Shown piece by piece: positions 13,201 through 24,947 of a stretch of DNA of 64,000 nt. How positions within the stretch are numbered: position 1 is the stretch's first letter; each line of letters opens with the position of its first letter. The stretch covers positions 124,001-188,000 of the forward strand of contig NW_027478786.1 in the NCBI RefSeq assembly GCF_051014685.1. Reading direction: 5' to 3'. The position numbers were made by a program, and so were the translations under genes. The DNA comes from Ptiloglossa arizonensis (Eukaryota; Arthropoda; Insecta; Hymenoptera; Colletidae). Below the pieces are notes generated by a model. That model saw only the letters and a program-made list of their open reading frames with translations, ran no database searches and had not been told where the DNA came from.

Positions 13201-13470
13201 ATTTAGAGTTTCTCAAGCGTTTCTTACCTCCAAACTGCCATATCTCGCGAACGGAATGACCAATCCGCAAAATTTCTGTTGCATCTGAAAGTAGAAACGC
13301 GCCCGATTACAACGGTGTGCGTACTTTTCCCCTAGGCCGTTCTAGTTATTCGTTTCGAGCATCAGAACTGCGAAGATTTTGAGTTTCTCGAGCGTTTCTT
13401 ACATCGAAACTGCCATATCTCGCGAACGGATTGACCAATCCGCAAAATTTCTGTTGCATCTGAAAGTAGA
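10300..13470 (+). repeat. Hexameric higher-order repeat, 1,050 bp, three copies
   Basis: GTACAAACTC occurs at 10,491, 11,541 and 12,591. ACGGATTGAACAATTCGC occurs at 10,801, 11,851 and 12,901. Both series step by exactly 1,050 bp (6 x 175). The GGTGGGCGTAC and CTCCGAACTGCC monomer follows in each copy. The first monomer of each unit varies: it has CCCGTAGG in copies one and three but CCCCTAGG with GCTTGTCG in copy two. This suggests exchange between units. A fourth, partial occurrence of the marker at 14,126 is 7 monomers further on. Confidence 0.87.
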
Positions 13471-14429
13471 AATTCGCCCGATTACAACTGTATGCGTACT
13501 TTTCCCCTAGCCCGTTCTAGTTATTCGTTTCGAGCAACAGAACTGCGAAAATTTTGAGTTTCTCAAGCGTTGCTTACCTCCAAACTGCCATATCTCGCGA
13601 ACGGATTGACCAATCCGCAAAATTTCTGTTGCATCTGAAAGTAGAAACGCGCCCGATTACAACGGTGTGCGTACTTTTCCCCTAGGCCGTTCTTGTTATT
13701 CGTTTCGAGCATCAGAACTGCGAAAATTTTGAGTTTCTCAAGCGTTTCTTACCTCCGTACTGCCATATCTCGCGAACGGATTGACCAATCCGCAAAATTT
13801 CTGTTGCATCTCAAAGTAGAAACTCGCCCGATTACAACACTATGCGTACTTTTCTACTAGGCCGTTCTAGTTATTCGTTTCGAGCATCAGAACTGCGAAA
13901 ATTTTGAGTTTCTCAAGCGTTTCTTACTTCCAAACTGCCATATCTCGCGAACGGATTGACCAATCCGCAAAATTTCTGTTGCATCTCAAAGTAGAAACTC
14001 GCCCGATTACAACACTATGCGTACTTTTCCCGTAGGCCGTTCTAGTTATTCGTTTCGAGCATCAGAACTGCGAAAATTTTGAGTTTCTCAAGCGTTGCTT
14101 ACATCCAAACTGCCATATCTCGCGAACGGATTGAACAATTCGCAAAATTTCTGTTGCATCTGAAAGTAGAAACTCGCCCGATTACAACGGTGGGCGTACT
14201 TTTCCCCTAGGCCGTTCTAGTTATTCGTTTCGAGCATCAGAACTGCGAAAATTTTGAGTTTCTCGAGCGTTTCTTACATCCAAACTGCCATATCTCGCGA
14301 ACGGATTGACCAATCCGCAAAATTTCTGTTGCATCTGAAAGTAGAAATTCGCCCGATTACAAATGTATGCCTACTTTTCCCCTAGCCTGTTCTAGTTATT
14401 CGTTTCGAGCAACAGAACTGCGAAAATTT

Positions 14430-16800
14430 TGAGTTTCTCAAGCGTTGCTTACCTCCGAACTGCCATATCTCGCGAACGGATTGACCAATCCGCAAAATTT
14501 CTGTTGCATCTGAAAGTAGAAACTCGCCCGATTACAACGGTGTGCGTACTTTTCCCCTAGGCCGTTCTAGTTATGCTTGTCGAGCATCAGAACTGCGAAA
14601 ATTTTGAGTTTCTCAAGCGTTTCTTACCTCCAAACTGCCATATCTCGCGAACGGAATGACCAATCCGCAAAATTTCTGTTGCATCTGAAAGTAGAAACGC
14701 GCCCGATTACAACGGTGTGCGTACTTTTCCCCTAGGCCGTTCTAGTTATTCGTTTCAAGCATCAGAACTGCGAAGATTTTGAGTTTCTCGAGCGTTTCTT
14801 ACATCCAAACTGCCATATCTCGCGAACGGATTGACCAATCCGCAAAATTTCTGTTGCATCTGAAAGTAGAAATTCGCCCGATTACAACTGTATGCGTACT
14901 TTTCCCCTAGCCCGTTCTAGTTATTCGTTTCGAGAAACAGAACTGCGAAAATTTTGAGTTTCTCAATCGTTGCTTACCTCCAAACTGCCATATCTCGCGA
15001 ACGGATTGACCAATCCGCAAAATTTCTGTTGCATCTGAAAGTAGAAACGCGCCCGATTACAACGGTGTGCGTACTTTTCCCCTAGGCCGTTCTTGTTATT
15101 CGTTTCGAGCATCAGAACTGCGAAAATTTTGAGTTTCTCAAGCGTTTCTTACCTCCATACTGCCATATCTCGCGAACGGATTGACCAATCCGCAAAATTT
15201 CTGTTGCATCTCAAAGGAGAAACTCGCCCGATTACAACACTATGCGTACTTTTCCACTAGACCGTTCTAGTTATTCGTTTCGAGCATCAGAACTGCGAAA
15301 ATTTTGAGTTTCTCAAGCATTTCTTACTTCCAAACTGCCATATCTCGCGAACGGATTGACCAATCCGCAAAATTTCTGTTGCATCTCAAAGTAGAAACTC
15401 GCCCGATTACAACACTATGCGTACTTTTCCCGTAGGCCGTTCTAGTTATTCGTTTCGAGCATCAGAACTGCGAAAATTTTGAGTTTCTCAAGCGTTTCTT
15501 ACCTCCAAACTGCCATATCTCGCGAACGGATTGACCAATCCGCAAAATTTCTGTTGCATCTGAAAGTACAAACTCGCCCGATTACAACGGTATGCGTACT
15601 TTTCCCCTAGCCCGTTCTAGTTATTCGTTTCGAGCAATAGAACTGCGAAAATTTTGAGTTTTTCAAGCGTTGCTTACCTCCAAACTGCCATATCTCGCGA
15701 ACGGATTGACCAATCCGCAAAATTTCTGTTGCATCGGAAAGTAGAAACTCGCCCGATTACAACGGTATGCGTACTTTCCCCTAGCCCGTTCTAGTTATTC
15801 GTTTCGAGCATCAGAACTGCGAAAATTTTGAGTTTCTCAAACGTTTCTTACTTCCAAACTGCCATATCTCGCGAACGGATTGACCAACCCGCAAAATTTC
15901 TGTTGCATCTGAAGGTAGAAACTCGCCCGATTACAACGGTATGCTTACTTTTCCCCTAGGCCGTTCTAGTTATTCGTTTCGAGCATCAGAACTGCGAAAA
16001 TTTTGAGTTTCTCAAGCGTTTCGTACCTCCAAACTGCCATATCTCGCGAACGAATTGACCAATCCGCAAAATTTCTGTTGCATCTGAAAGTAGAAACTCG
16101 CCCGATTACAACGGTGTGCGTACTTTTCCCCTAGGCCGTTCTAGTTATTCGTTTCGAGCATCAGAACTGCGAAAATTTTGAGTTTCTCGAGCGTTTCTTA
16201 CATCCAAACTGCCATATCTCGCGAACGGATTGACCAATTCGCAAAATTTCTGTTGCATCTGAAAGTAGAAATTCGCCCGATTACAAATGTATACGTACTT
16301 TTCCCCTAGCCCGTTCTAGTTATTCGTTTCGAGCAACAGAACTGCGAAAATTTTGAGTTTCTCAAGCGTTGCTTACCTCCAAACTGCCATATCTCGCGAA
16401 CGGATTGACCAATCCGCAAAATTTCTGTTGCATCTGAAAGTAGAAACTCGCCCGATTACAACTGTGTGCGTACTTTTCCCCTAGGCCGTTCTAGTTATGC
16501 TTGTCGAGCATCAGAACTGCGAAAATTTTGAGTTTCTCAAGCGTTTCTTACCTCCAAACTGCCATATCTCGCGAACGGAATGACCAATCCGCAAAATTTC
16601 TGTTGCATCTGAAAGTAGAAACACGCCCGATTACAACGGTGTGCGTACTTTTCCCCTAGGCCGTTCTTGTTATTCGTTTCGAGCATCAGAACTGCGAAAA
16701 TTTTGTGTTTCTCAAGCGTTTCTTACATCCAAACTGCCACATCTCGCGAACGGATTGACCAATCAGCAAAATTTCTGTTGCATCTGAAAGTAGAAACTCG
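14430..16800 (+). repeat. Higher-order block A-II, first copy (partner near 18,980-21,355)
   Basis: The run of monomers matches 18,980-21,355 at about 4,550 bp (26 monomers). Linked markers are CGTTTCAAGC (14,751 and 19,300), CTCAATCGTTGC (near 14,962 and 19,512), GAGCAATAG (15,632 and 20,182) and TGACCAACCC (15,881 and 20,432). The small changes in offset (4,549, 4,550, 4,551) correspond to two visible single-base indels: CACGAAACGG near 19,373 and GTACTTTCCCC near 15,775. The copies differ at scattered single sites. Confidence 0.85.
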
Positions 16801-18980
16801 CCCGATTACAACGGTATGCGTACTTTTCCCCTAGGCCGTTCTAGTTATTCGTTTCGAGCAACAGAACTGCGAAAATTTTGAGTTTCTCAAGCGTTGCTTA
16901 CCTCCGAACTGCCATATCTCGCGAACGGATTGACCAATCCGCAAAATTTCTGTTGCATCTGAAAGTAGAAACTCGCCCGATTACAACGGTGTGCGTACTT
17001 TTCCCCTAGGCCGTTCTAGTTATGCTTGTCGAGCATCAGAACTGCGAAAATTTTGAGTTTCTCAAGCGTTTCTTACATCCAAACTGCCATATCTCGCGAA
17101 CGGAATGACCAATCCGCAAAATTTCTGTTGCATCTGAAAGTAGAAACTCGCCCGATTACAACGGTATGCGTACTTTTCCCCTAGGCCGTTCTTGTTATTC
17201 GTTTCGAGCATCAGAACTGCGAAAATTTTGAGTTTCTCAAGCGTTTCTTACCTCCATACTGCCATATCTCGCGAACGGATTGACCAATCCGCAAAATTTC
17301 TGTTGCATCTCAAAGTAGAAACTCGCCCGATTACAACACTATGCGTACTTTTCCACTAGGCCGTTCTAGTTATGCGTTTCGAGCATCAGAACTGCGAAAA
17401 TTTTGAGTTTCTCAAGCGTTTCTTACTTCCAAACTGCCATATCTCGCGAACGGATTGACCAATCCGCAAAATTTCTGTGGCATCTCAAAGTAGAAACTCG
17501 CCCGATTACAACACTATGCGTACTTTTCCCGTAGGCCGTTCTAGTTATTCGTTTCGAGCATCAGAACTGCGAAAATTTTGAGTTTCTCAAGCGTTTCTTA
17601 CCTCCAAACTGCCATATCTCGCGAACGGATTGACCAATCCGCAAAATTTCTATTGCATCTGAAAGTACAAACTCGCCCGATTACAACGGTATGCGTACTT
17701 TTCCCCTAGGCCGTTCTAGTTATTCGTTTCGAGCATCAGAACTGCGAACATTTTGAGTTTCTCGAGCGTTTCTTACATCCAAACTGCCATATCTCGCGAA
17801 CGGATTGACCAATCCGCAAAATTTCTGTTGCATCTGAAAGTAGAAATTCGCCCGATTACAAATGTATGCGTACTTTTCCCCTAGCCCGTTCTAGTTATTC
17901 GTTTCGAGCAACAGAACTGCGAAAATTTTGAGTTTCTCAAGCGTTGCTTACCTCCAAACTGCCATATCTCGCGAACGGATTGACCAATCCGCAAAATTTC
18001 TGTTGCGTCTGAAAGTAGAAACTCGCCCGATTACAACGGTGTGCGTACTTTTCCCCTAGGCCGTTCTAGTTATTCGTTTCGAGCATCAGAACTGCGAAAA
18101 TTTTGAGTTTCTCAAGCGTTTCGTACCTCCAAACTGCCATATCTCGCGAACGGATTGACCAATCCGCAAAATTTCTGTTGCATCTGAAAGTAGAAACTCG
18201 CCCGATTACAACGGAGTGCGTACTTTTCCCCTAGGCCGTTCTAGTTATTCGTTTCGAGCATCAGAACTGCGAACATTTTGAGTTTCTCGAGCGTTTCTTA
18301 CATCCAAACTGCCATATCTCGCGAACGGATTGACCAATCCGCAAAATTTCTGTTGCATCTGAAAGTAGAAACGCGCCCGATTACAACGGTGTGCGTACTT
18401 TTCCCCTAGGCCGTTCTTGTTATTCGTTTCGAGCAACAGAACTGCGAAAATTTTGAGTTTCTCAAGCGTTGCTTACCTCCAAACTGCCATATCTCGCGAA
18501 CGGATTGACCAATCCGCAAAATTTCTGTTGCATCTGAAAGTAGAAACTCGCCCGATTACAACGGTGTGCGTACTTTTCCCCTAGGCCGTTCTAGTTATGC
18601 TTGTCGAGCATCAGAACTGCGAAAATTTTGAGTTTCTCAAGCGTTTCTTACCTCCAAACTGCCATATCTCGCGAACGGAATGACCAATCCGCAAAATTTC
18701 TGTTGCATCAGAAAGTAGAAACACGCCCGATTACAACGGTGTGCGTACTTTTCCCCTAGGCCGTTCTTGTTATTCGTTTCGAGCATCAGAACTGCGAAAA
18801 TTTTGTGTTTCTCAAGCGTTTCTTACATCCAAACTGCCACATCTCGCGAACGGATTGACCAATCAGCAAAATTTCTGTTGCATCTGAAAGTAGAATCTCG
18901 CCCGATTACAACGGTATGCGTACTTTTCCCCTAGGCCGTTCTAGTTATTCGTTTCGAGCAACATAACTGCGAAAATTTTG
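16720..18980 (+). repeat. Twelve-monomer (2,100-bp) step between the A-II copies
   Basis: The monomer with TTTTGTGTTTCTC, TGCCACATC and AATCAGCAAAA at about 16,690-16,780 recurs at 18,790-18,880. ATCTCGCGAA is at 16,741 and 18,841, exactly 2,100 bp apart. The following monomers (CTCCGAACTGCC, then GCTTGTCGAGC with GGAATGACC) also agree. The same rare monomer type recurs at about 21,292 and 22,867. The remainder of this interval is ordinary A-type monomers. Confidence 0.75.
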
Positions 18981-21355
18981 AGTTTCTCAAGCGTTGCTTA
19001 CCTCCGAACTGCCATATCTCGCGAACGGATTGACCAATCCGCAAAATTTCTGTTGCATCTGAAAGTAGAAACTCGCCCGATTACAACGGTGTGCGTACTT
19101 TTCCCCTAGGCCGTTCTAGTTATGCTTGTCGAGCATCAGAACTGCGAAAATTTTGAGTTTCTCAAGCGTTTCTTACCTCCAAACTGCCATATCTCGCGAA
19201 CGGAATGACCAATCCGCAAAATTTCTGTTGCATCTGAAAGTAGAAACGCGCCCGATTACAACGGTGTGCGTACTTTTCCCCTAGGCCTTTCTAGTTATTC
19301 GTTTCAAGCATCAGAACTGCGAAGATTTTGAGTTTCTCGAGCGTTTCTTACATTCAAACTGCCATATCTCACGAAACGGATTGACCAATCCGCAAAATTT
19401 CTGTTGCATCTGAAAGTAGAAATTCGCCCGATTACAACTGTATGCGTACTTTTCCCCTAGCCCGTTCTAGTTATTCGTTTCGAGCAACAGAACTGCGAAA
19501 ATTTTGAGTTTCTCAATCGTTGCTTACCTCCAAACTGCCATATCTCGCGAACGGATTAACCAATCCGCAAACTTTCTGTTGCATCTGAAAGTAGAAACGC
19601 GCCCGATTACAACGGTGTGCGTACTTTTCCCCTAGGCCGTTCTTGTTATTCGTTTCGAGCATCAGAACTGCGAAAATTTTGAGTTTCTCAAGCGTTTCTT
19701 ACCTTCATACTGCCATATCTCGCGAACGGATTGACCAATCCGCAAAATTTCTGTTGCATCTCAAAGTAGAAACTCGCCCGATTACAATACTATGCGTACT
19801 TTTCCACTAGGCCGTTCTAGTTATTCGTTTCGAGCATCAGAACTGCGAAAATTTTGAGTTTCTCAAGCGTTTCTTACTTCCAAACTGCCATATCTCGCGA
19901 ACGGATTGACCAATCCGCAAAATTTCTGTTGCATCTCAAAGTAGAAACTCGCCCGATTACAACACTATGCGTACTTTTCCCGTAGGCCGTTCTAGTTATT
20001 CGTTTCGAGCATCAGAACTGCGAAAATTTTGAGTTTCTCAAGCGTTTCTTACCTCCAAACTGCCATATCTCGCGAACGGATTGACCAATCCGCAAAATTT
20101 CTGTTGCATCTGAAAGTACAAACTCGCCCGATTACAACGGTATGCGTACTTTTCCCCTAGCCCGTTCTAGTTATTCGTTTCGAGCAATAGAACTGCGAAA
20201 ATTTTGAGTTTTTCAAGCGTTGCTTACCTCCAAACTGCCATATCTCGCGAACGGATTGACCAATCCGCAAAATTTCTGTTGCATCGGAAAGTAGAAACTC
20301 GCCCGATTACAACGGTATGCGTACTTTTCCCCTAGCCCGTTCTAGTTATTCGTTTCGAGCATCAGAACTGCGAAAATTTTGAGTTTCTCAAGCGTTTCTT
20401 ACTTCCAAACTGCCATATCTCGCGAACGGATTGACCAACCCGCAAAATTTCTGTTGCATCTGAAGGTAGAAACTCGCCCGATTAAAACGGTATGCGTACT
20501 TTTCCCCTAGGCCGTTCTAGTTATTCGTTTCGAGCATCAGAACTGCGAAAATTTTGAGTTTCTCAAGCGTTTCGTACCTCCAAACTGCCATATCTCGCGA
20601 ACGGATTGACCAATCCGCAAAATTTCTGTTGCATCTGAAAGTAGAAACTCGCCCGATTACAACGGTGTGCGTACTTTTCCCCTAGGCCGTTCTAGTTATT
20701 CGTTTCGAGCATCAGAACTGTGTAAATTTTGAGTTTCTCGAGCGTTTCTTACATCCAAACTGCCATAGCTCGTGAACGGATTGACCAATCCGCAAAACTT
20801 CTGTTGCATCTGAAAGTAGAAATTCGCCCGATTACAAATGTATGCGTACTTTTCCCCTAGCCCGTTCTAGTTATTCGTTTCGAGCAACAGAACTGCGAAA
20901 ATTTTGAGTTTCTCAAGCGTTGCTTACTTCCAAACTGCCATATCTCGCGAACGGATTGACCAATCCGCAAAATTTCTGTTGCATCTGAAAGTAGAAACTC
21001 GCCCGATTACAACGGTGTGCGTACTTTTCCCCTAGGCCGTTCTAGTTATGCTTGTCGAGCATCAGAACTGCGAAAATTTTGAGTTTCTCAAGCGTTTCTT
21101 ACCTCCAAACTGCCATATCTCGCGAACGGTATGACCAATCCGCAAAATTTCTGTTGCATCTGAAAGTAGAAACACGCCCGATTACAACGGTGTGCGTACT
21201 TTTCCCCTAGGCCGTTCTTGTTATTCGTTTCGAGCATCAGAACTGCGAAAATTTTGTGTTTCTCAAGCGTTTCTTACATCCAAACTGCCACATCTCGCGA
21301 ACGGATTGACCAATCAGCAAAATTTCTGTTGCATCTGAAAGTAGAAACTCGCCCG
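18980..21355 (+). repeat. Higher-order block A-II, second copy
   Basis: This is the downstream partner of about 14,430-16,800. It carries one private insertion (CACGAAACGG near 19,373) and several private substitutions, for example ACATAACTGCG near 18,962, GATTAACCAATCC near 19,556 and CTGTGTAAATTTT near 20,718. The match fades near 21,355, where the upstream copy has ACGGTATGCG and this one ACACTATGCG. Confidence 0.83.
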
Positions 21356-22460
21356 ATTACAACACTATGCGTACTTTTCCCCTAGGCCGTTCTAGTTATT
21401 CGTTTCGAGCATCAGAACTGCGAAAATTTTGAGTTTCTCAAGCGTTGCTTACCTCCAAACTGCCATATCTCGCGAACGGATTGAACAATTCGCAAAATTT
21501 CTGTTGCATCTGAAAGTAGAAACTCGCCCGATTACAACGGTGGGCGTACTTTTCCCCTAGGCCGTTCTAGTTATTCGTTTCGAGCATCAGAACTGCGAAA
21601 ATTTTGAGTTTCTCGAGCGTTTCTTACATCCAAACTGCCATATCTCGCGAACGGATTGACCAATCCGCAAAATTTCTGTTGCATCTGAAAGTAGAAATTC
21701 GCCCGATTACAAATGTATGCGTACTTTTCCCCTAGCCCGTTCTAGTTATTCGTTTCGAGCAACAGAACAGCGAAAATTTTGAGTTTCTCAAGCGTTGCTT
21801 ACCTCCAAACTGCCATATCTCGCGAACGGATTGACCAATCCGCAAAATTTCTGTTGCATCTGAAAGTAGAAACTCGCCCGATTACAACGGTGTGCCTACT
21901 TTTCCCCTAGGCCGTTCTAGTTATGCTTGTCGAGCATCAGAACTGCGAAAATTTTGAGTTTCTCAAGCGTTTCTTACCTCCAAACTGCCATATCTCGCGA
22001 ACGGACTGACCAATCCGCAAAATTTCTGTTGCATCTGAAAGTAGAAACTCGCCCGATTACAACGGTGTGCGTACTTTTCCCCTAGGCCGTTCTTGTTATT
22101 CGTTTCGAGCATCAGAACCGCGAAAATTTTGTGTTTCTCAAGCGTTTCTTACATCCAAACTGCCCCATCTCGCGAACGGATTGACCAATCCGCAAAATTT
22201 CTGTTGCATCTGAAAGTAGAAACTCGCCCGATTACAACGGTATGCGTACTTTTCCCCTAGGCCGTTCTAGTTATTCGTTTCGAGCATCAGAACTGCGAAA
22301 ATTTTGAGTTTCTCAAGCGTTTCTTACATCCAAACTGCCATATCTCTCGAACGGATTGACCAATCCGCAAAATTTCTGTTGCATCTGAAAGTAGAAACTC
22401 GCCCGATTACAACGGTATGCGTACTTTTCCCCTAGCCCGTTCTAGTTATTCGTTTCGAGC
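20925..22460 (+). repeat. Nonameric higher-order repeat, 1,575 bp, first copy
   Basis: This stretch matches 22,500-24,035 at exactly 1,575 bp (9 x 175). Paired markers are ACGGATTGAA (21,476 and 23,051), ACGGACTGACC (22,001 and 23,576), GAACAGCG (about 21,765 and 23,340), TGCCCCATC (about 22,161 and 23,736) and ATCTCTCGAACGG (about 22,343 and 23,918). These rare variants are shared by the two copies and nearly absent elsewhere, so the duplication is recent. It overlaps the end of block A-II. Confidence 0.88.
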
Positions 22461-22499
22461 ATCAGAACTGCGAAAATTTTGAGTTTCTCAAGCGTTTCT

Positions 22500-24035
22500 T
22501 ACTTCCAAACTGCCATATCTCGCGAACGGATTGACCAATCCGCAAAATTTCTGTTGCATCTGAAAGTAGAAACTCGCCCGATTACAACGGTGTGCGTACT
22601 TTTCCCCTAGGCCGTTCTAGTTATGCTTGTCGAGCATCAGAACTGCGAAAATTTTGAGTTTCTCAAGCGTTTCTTACCTCCAAACTGCCATATCTCGCGA
22701 ACGGAATGACCAATCCGCAAAATTTCTGTTGCATCTGAAAGTAGAAACACGCCCGATTACAACGGTGTGCGTACTTTTCCCCTAGGCCGTTCTTGTTATT
22801 CGTTTCGAGCATCAGAACTGCGAAAATTTTGTGTTTCTCAAGCGTTTCTTACATCCAAACTGCCACATCTCGCGAACGGATAGACCAATCAGCAAAATTT
22901 CTGTTGCATCTGAAAGTAGAAACTCGCCCGATTACAACACTATGCGTACTTTTCCCCTAGGCCGTTCTAGTTATTCGTTTCGAGCATCAGAACTGCGAAA
23001 ATTTTGAGTTTCTCAAGCGTTGCTTACCTCCAAACTGCCATATCTCGCGAACGGATTGAACAATTCGCAAAATTTCTGTTGCATCTGAAAGTAGAAACTC
23101 GCCCGATTACAACGGTGGGCGTACTTTTCCCCTAGGCCGTTCTAGTTATTCGTTTCGAGCATCAGAACTGCGAAAATTTTGAGTTTCTCGAGCGTTTCTT
23201 ACATCCAAACTGCCATATCTCGCGAACGGATTGACCAATCCGCAAAATTTCTGTTGCATCTGAAAGTAGAAATTCGCCCGATTACAAATGTATGCGTACT
23301 TTTCCCCTAGCCCGTTCTAGTTATTCGTTTCGAGCAACAGAACAGCGAAAATTTTGAGTTTCTCAAGCGTTGCTTACCTCCAAACTGCCATATCTCGCGA
23401 ACGGATTGACCAATCCGCAAAATTTCTGTTGCATCTGAAAGTAGAAACTCGCCCGATTACAACGGTGTGCCTACTTTTCCCCTAGGCCGTTCTAGTTATG
23501 CTTGTCGAGCATCAGAACTGCGAAAATTTTGAGTTTCTCAAGCGTTTCTTACCTCCAAACTGCCATATCTCGCGAACGGACTGACCAATCCGCAAAATTT
23601 CTGTTGCATCTGAAAGTAGAAACTCGCCCGATTACAACGGTGTGCGTACTTTTCCCCTAGGCCGTTCTTGTTATTCGTTTCGAGCATCAGAACCGCGAAA
23701 ATTTTGTGTTTCTCAAGCGTTTCTTACATCCAAACTGCCCCATCTCGCGAACGGATTGACCAATCCGCAAAATTTCTGTTGCATCTGAAAGTAGAAACTC
23801 GCCCGATTACAACGGTATGCGTACTTTTCCCCTAGGCCGTTCTAGTTATTCGTTTCGAGCATCAGAACTGCGAAAATTTTGAGTTTCTCAAGCGTTTCTT
23901 ACATCCAAACTGCCATATCTCTCGAACGGATTGACCAATCCGCAAAATTTCTGTTGCATCTGAAAGTAGAAACTCGCCCAATTACAACGGTATGCGTAGT
24001 TTTCCCCTAGCCCGTTCTAGTTATTCGTTTCGAGC
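22500..24035 (+). repeat. Nonameric higher-order repeat, 1,575 bp, second copy
   Basis: This is the partner of 20,925-22,460 and almost identical by eye. Differences include GGAATGACC versus GGTATGACC near 22,701 and GGATAGACC near 22,880. The match ends near 24,035, where this copy continues with GCAACAG and TTTTTCAAGCG instead of GCATCAG and TTTCTCAAGCG. From there to 24,930 a handful of A-type monomers lead up to the A/B junction. Confidence 0.87.
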
Positions 24036-24920
24036 AACAGAACTGCGAAAATTTTGAGTTTTTCAAGCGTTGCTTACATCCAAACTGCCATATCTCGCGA
24101 ACGGATTGACCAATCCGCAAAATTTCTGTTGCATCTGAAAGTAGAAACTCGCCCGATTACAACGGTGTGCGTACTTTTCCCCTAGGCCGTTCTTGTTATT
24201 CGTTTCGAGCATCAGAATCGCGAAAATTTTGTGTTTCTCAAGCGTTTCTTACATCCAAACTGCCACATCTCGCGAACGGATTGACCAATCCGCAAAATTT
24301 CTGTTGCATCTGAAAGTAGAAACTCGCCCGATTACAACGGTATGCGTACTTTTCCCCTAGGCCGTTCTAGTTATTCGTTTCGAGCATCAGAACTGCGAAA
24401 ATTTTGAGTTTCTCAAGCGTTTCTTACATCCAAACTGCCATATCTCGCGAATGGATTCACCAATCCGCAAAATTTCTGTTGCATCTGAAAGTAGAAACTC
24501 GCCCGATTACAACGGTATGCGTACTTTTCCCCTAGCCCGTTCTAGTTATTCGTTTCGAGCAACAGAACTGCGAAAATTTTGAGTTTTTCAAGCGTTGCTT
24601 ACCTCCAAACTGCCATATCTCGCGAACGGATTGACCAATCCGCAAAATTTCTGTTGCATCTGAAAGTAGAAACTCGCCAGATTACAACGGTGTGCGTACT
24701 TTTCCCCTAGGCCGTTCTAGTTATGCTTCTCGAGCATCAGAACTGCGAAAATTTTGAGTTTCTCGAGCGTTTCTTACCTCCAAACTGCCATATCTCGCGA
24801 ACGGATTGACCAATCCGCAAAATTTCTGTTGAATCTGAAAGTAGAAACTCGCCCGATTACAACGGTATGCGTACTTTTCCCCTAGCCCGTTCTAGTTATT
24901 CGTTTCGAGCAACAGAACTG

Positions 24921-24932
24921 CGAAAATTTTGA
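24921..24932. other. Junction between satellite families A and B inside one monomer
   Basis: The monomer starting near 24,851 is A-type up to the tract CGAAAATTTTGA (GCGTAC, CCCGTTC, TTCGTTTCGAGCAAC all A-like). From there on it is B-type (TGGTTTCTCAACCATTCC, ACTCCCATATC, GACCAACTCGAG). The 12 bases at the switch are common to both families, so the crossover point cannot be placed more finely. Register is kept: the next register point is at 25,028, exactly 177 bp on. This is what a homology-mediated exchange between related arrays, or B spreading into A, would leave. It is abrupt: no A-type monomer appears downstream and no B-type monomer upstream. Confidence 0.9.
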
Positions 24933-24947
24933 TGGTTTCTCAACCAT
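24932..24947. other. Inverted repeat ATGGTT-TCTC-AACCAT, first of many in B/C
   Basis: A perfect 6-bp inverted repeat with a 4-nt spacer starts right at the A/B junction. It recurs in many B and C monomers, with the spacer either TCTC or CCTT while both arms stay intact. Other subtypes break one arm (CAAGCATTCC or GATGTTTTCTC). Array A lacks it because it lacks the TG insertion and reads CAAGCG. A role in a hairpin or as a dyad binding site is inference only. Confidence 0.55.

Larger units (their letters stand above)
1..24930 (+). repeat. Satellite array A, 175-bp monomer, about 142 copies head-to-tail
   Basis: The register point GCCCGATT (or a variant of it) recurs every 175 bp from position 3 to 24,851. 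That distance equals 142 x 175 minus 2. I can account for the -2 with six single-base indels: -1 near 600, +1 near 1,748, -1 near 5,100, -1 near 8,425, -1 near 15,775 and +1 near 19,373. Diagnostic features of A are GAGTTTCTCAAGCG after the A4T4 tract, ACTGCCATATCTCGCG, and GACCAATCCGCAAAATTTC. Variation between monomers is mostly at a limited set of sites: the four bases before TGCGTAC, CCCG or GGCCG, GCATC or GCAAC, and CTTACC, CTTACT or CTTACA. All copies are in the same orientation. No gene, transposon or unique spacer is seen anywhere in the stretch. Because 175 is not a multiple of three, any reading frame shifts at each monomer and soon meets a stop. Confidence 0.97.
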
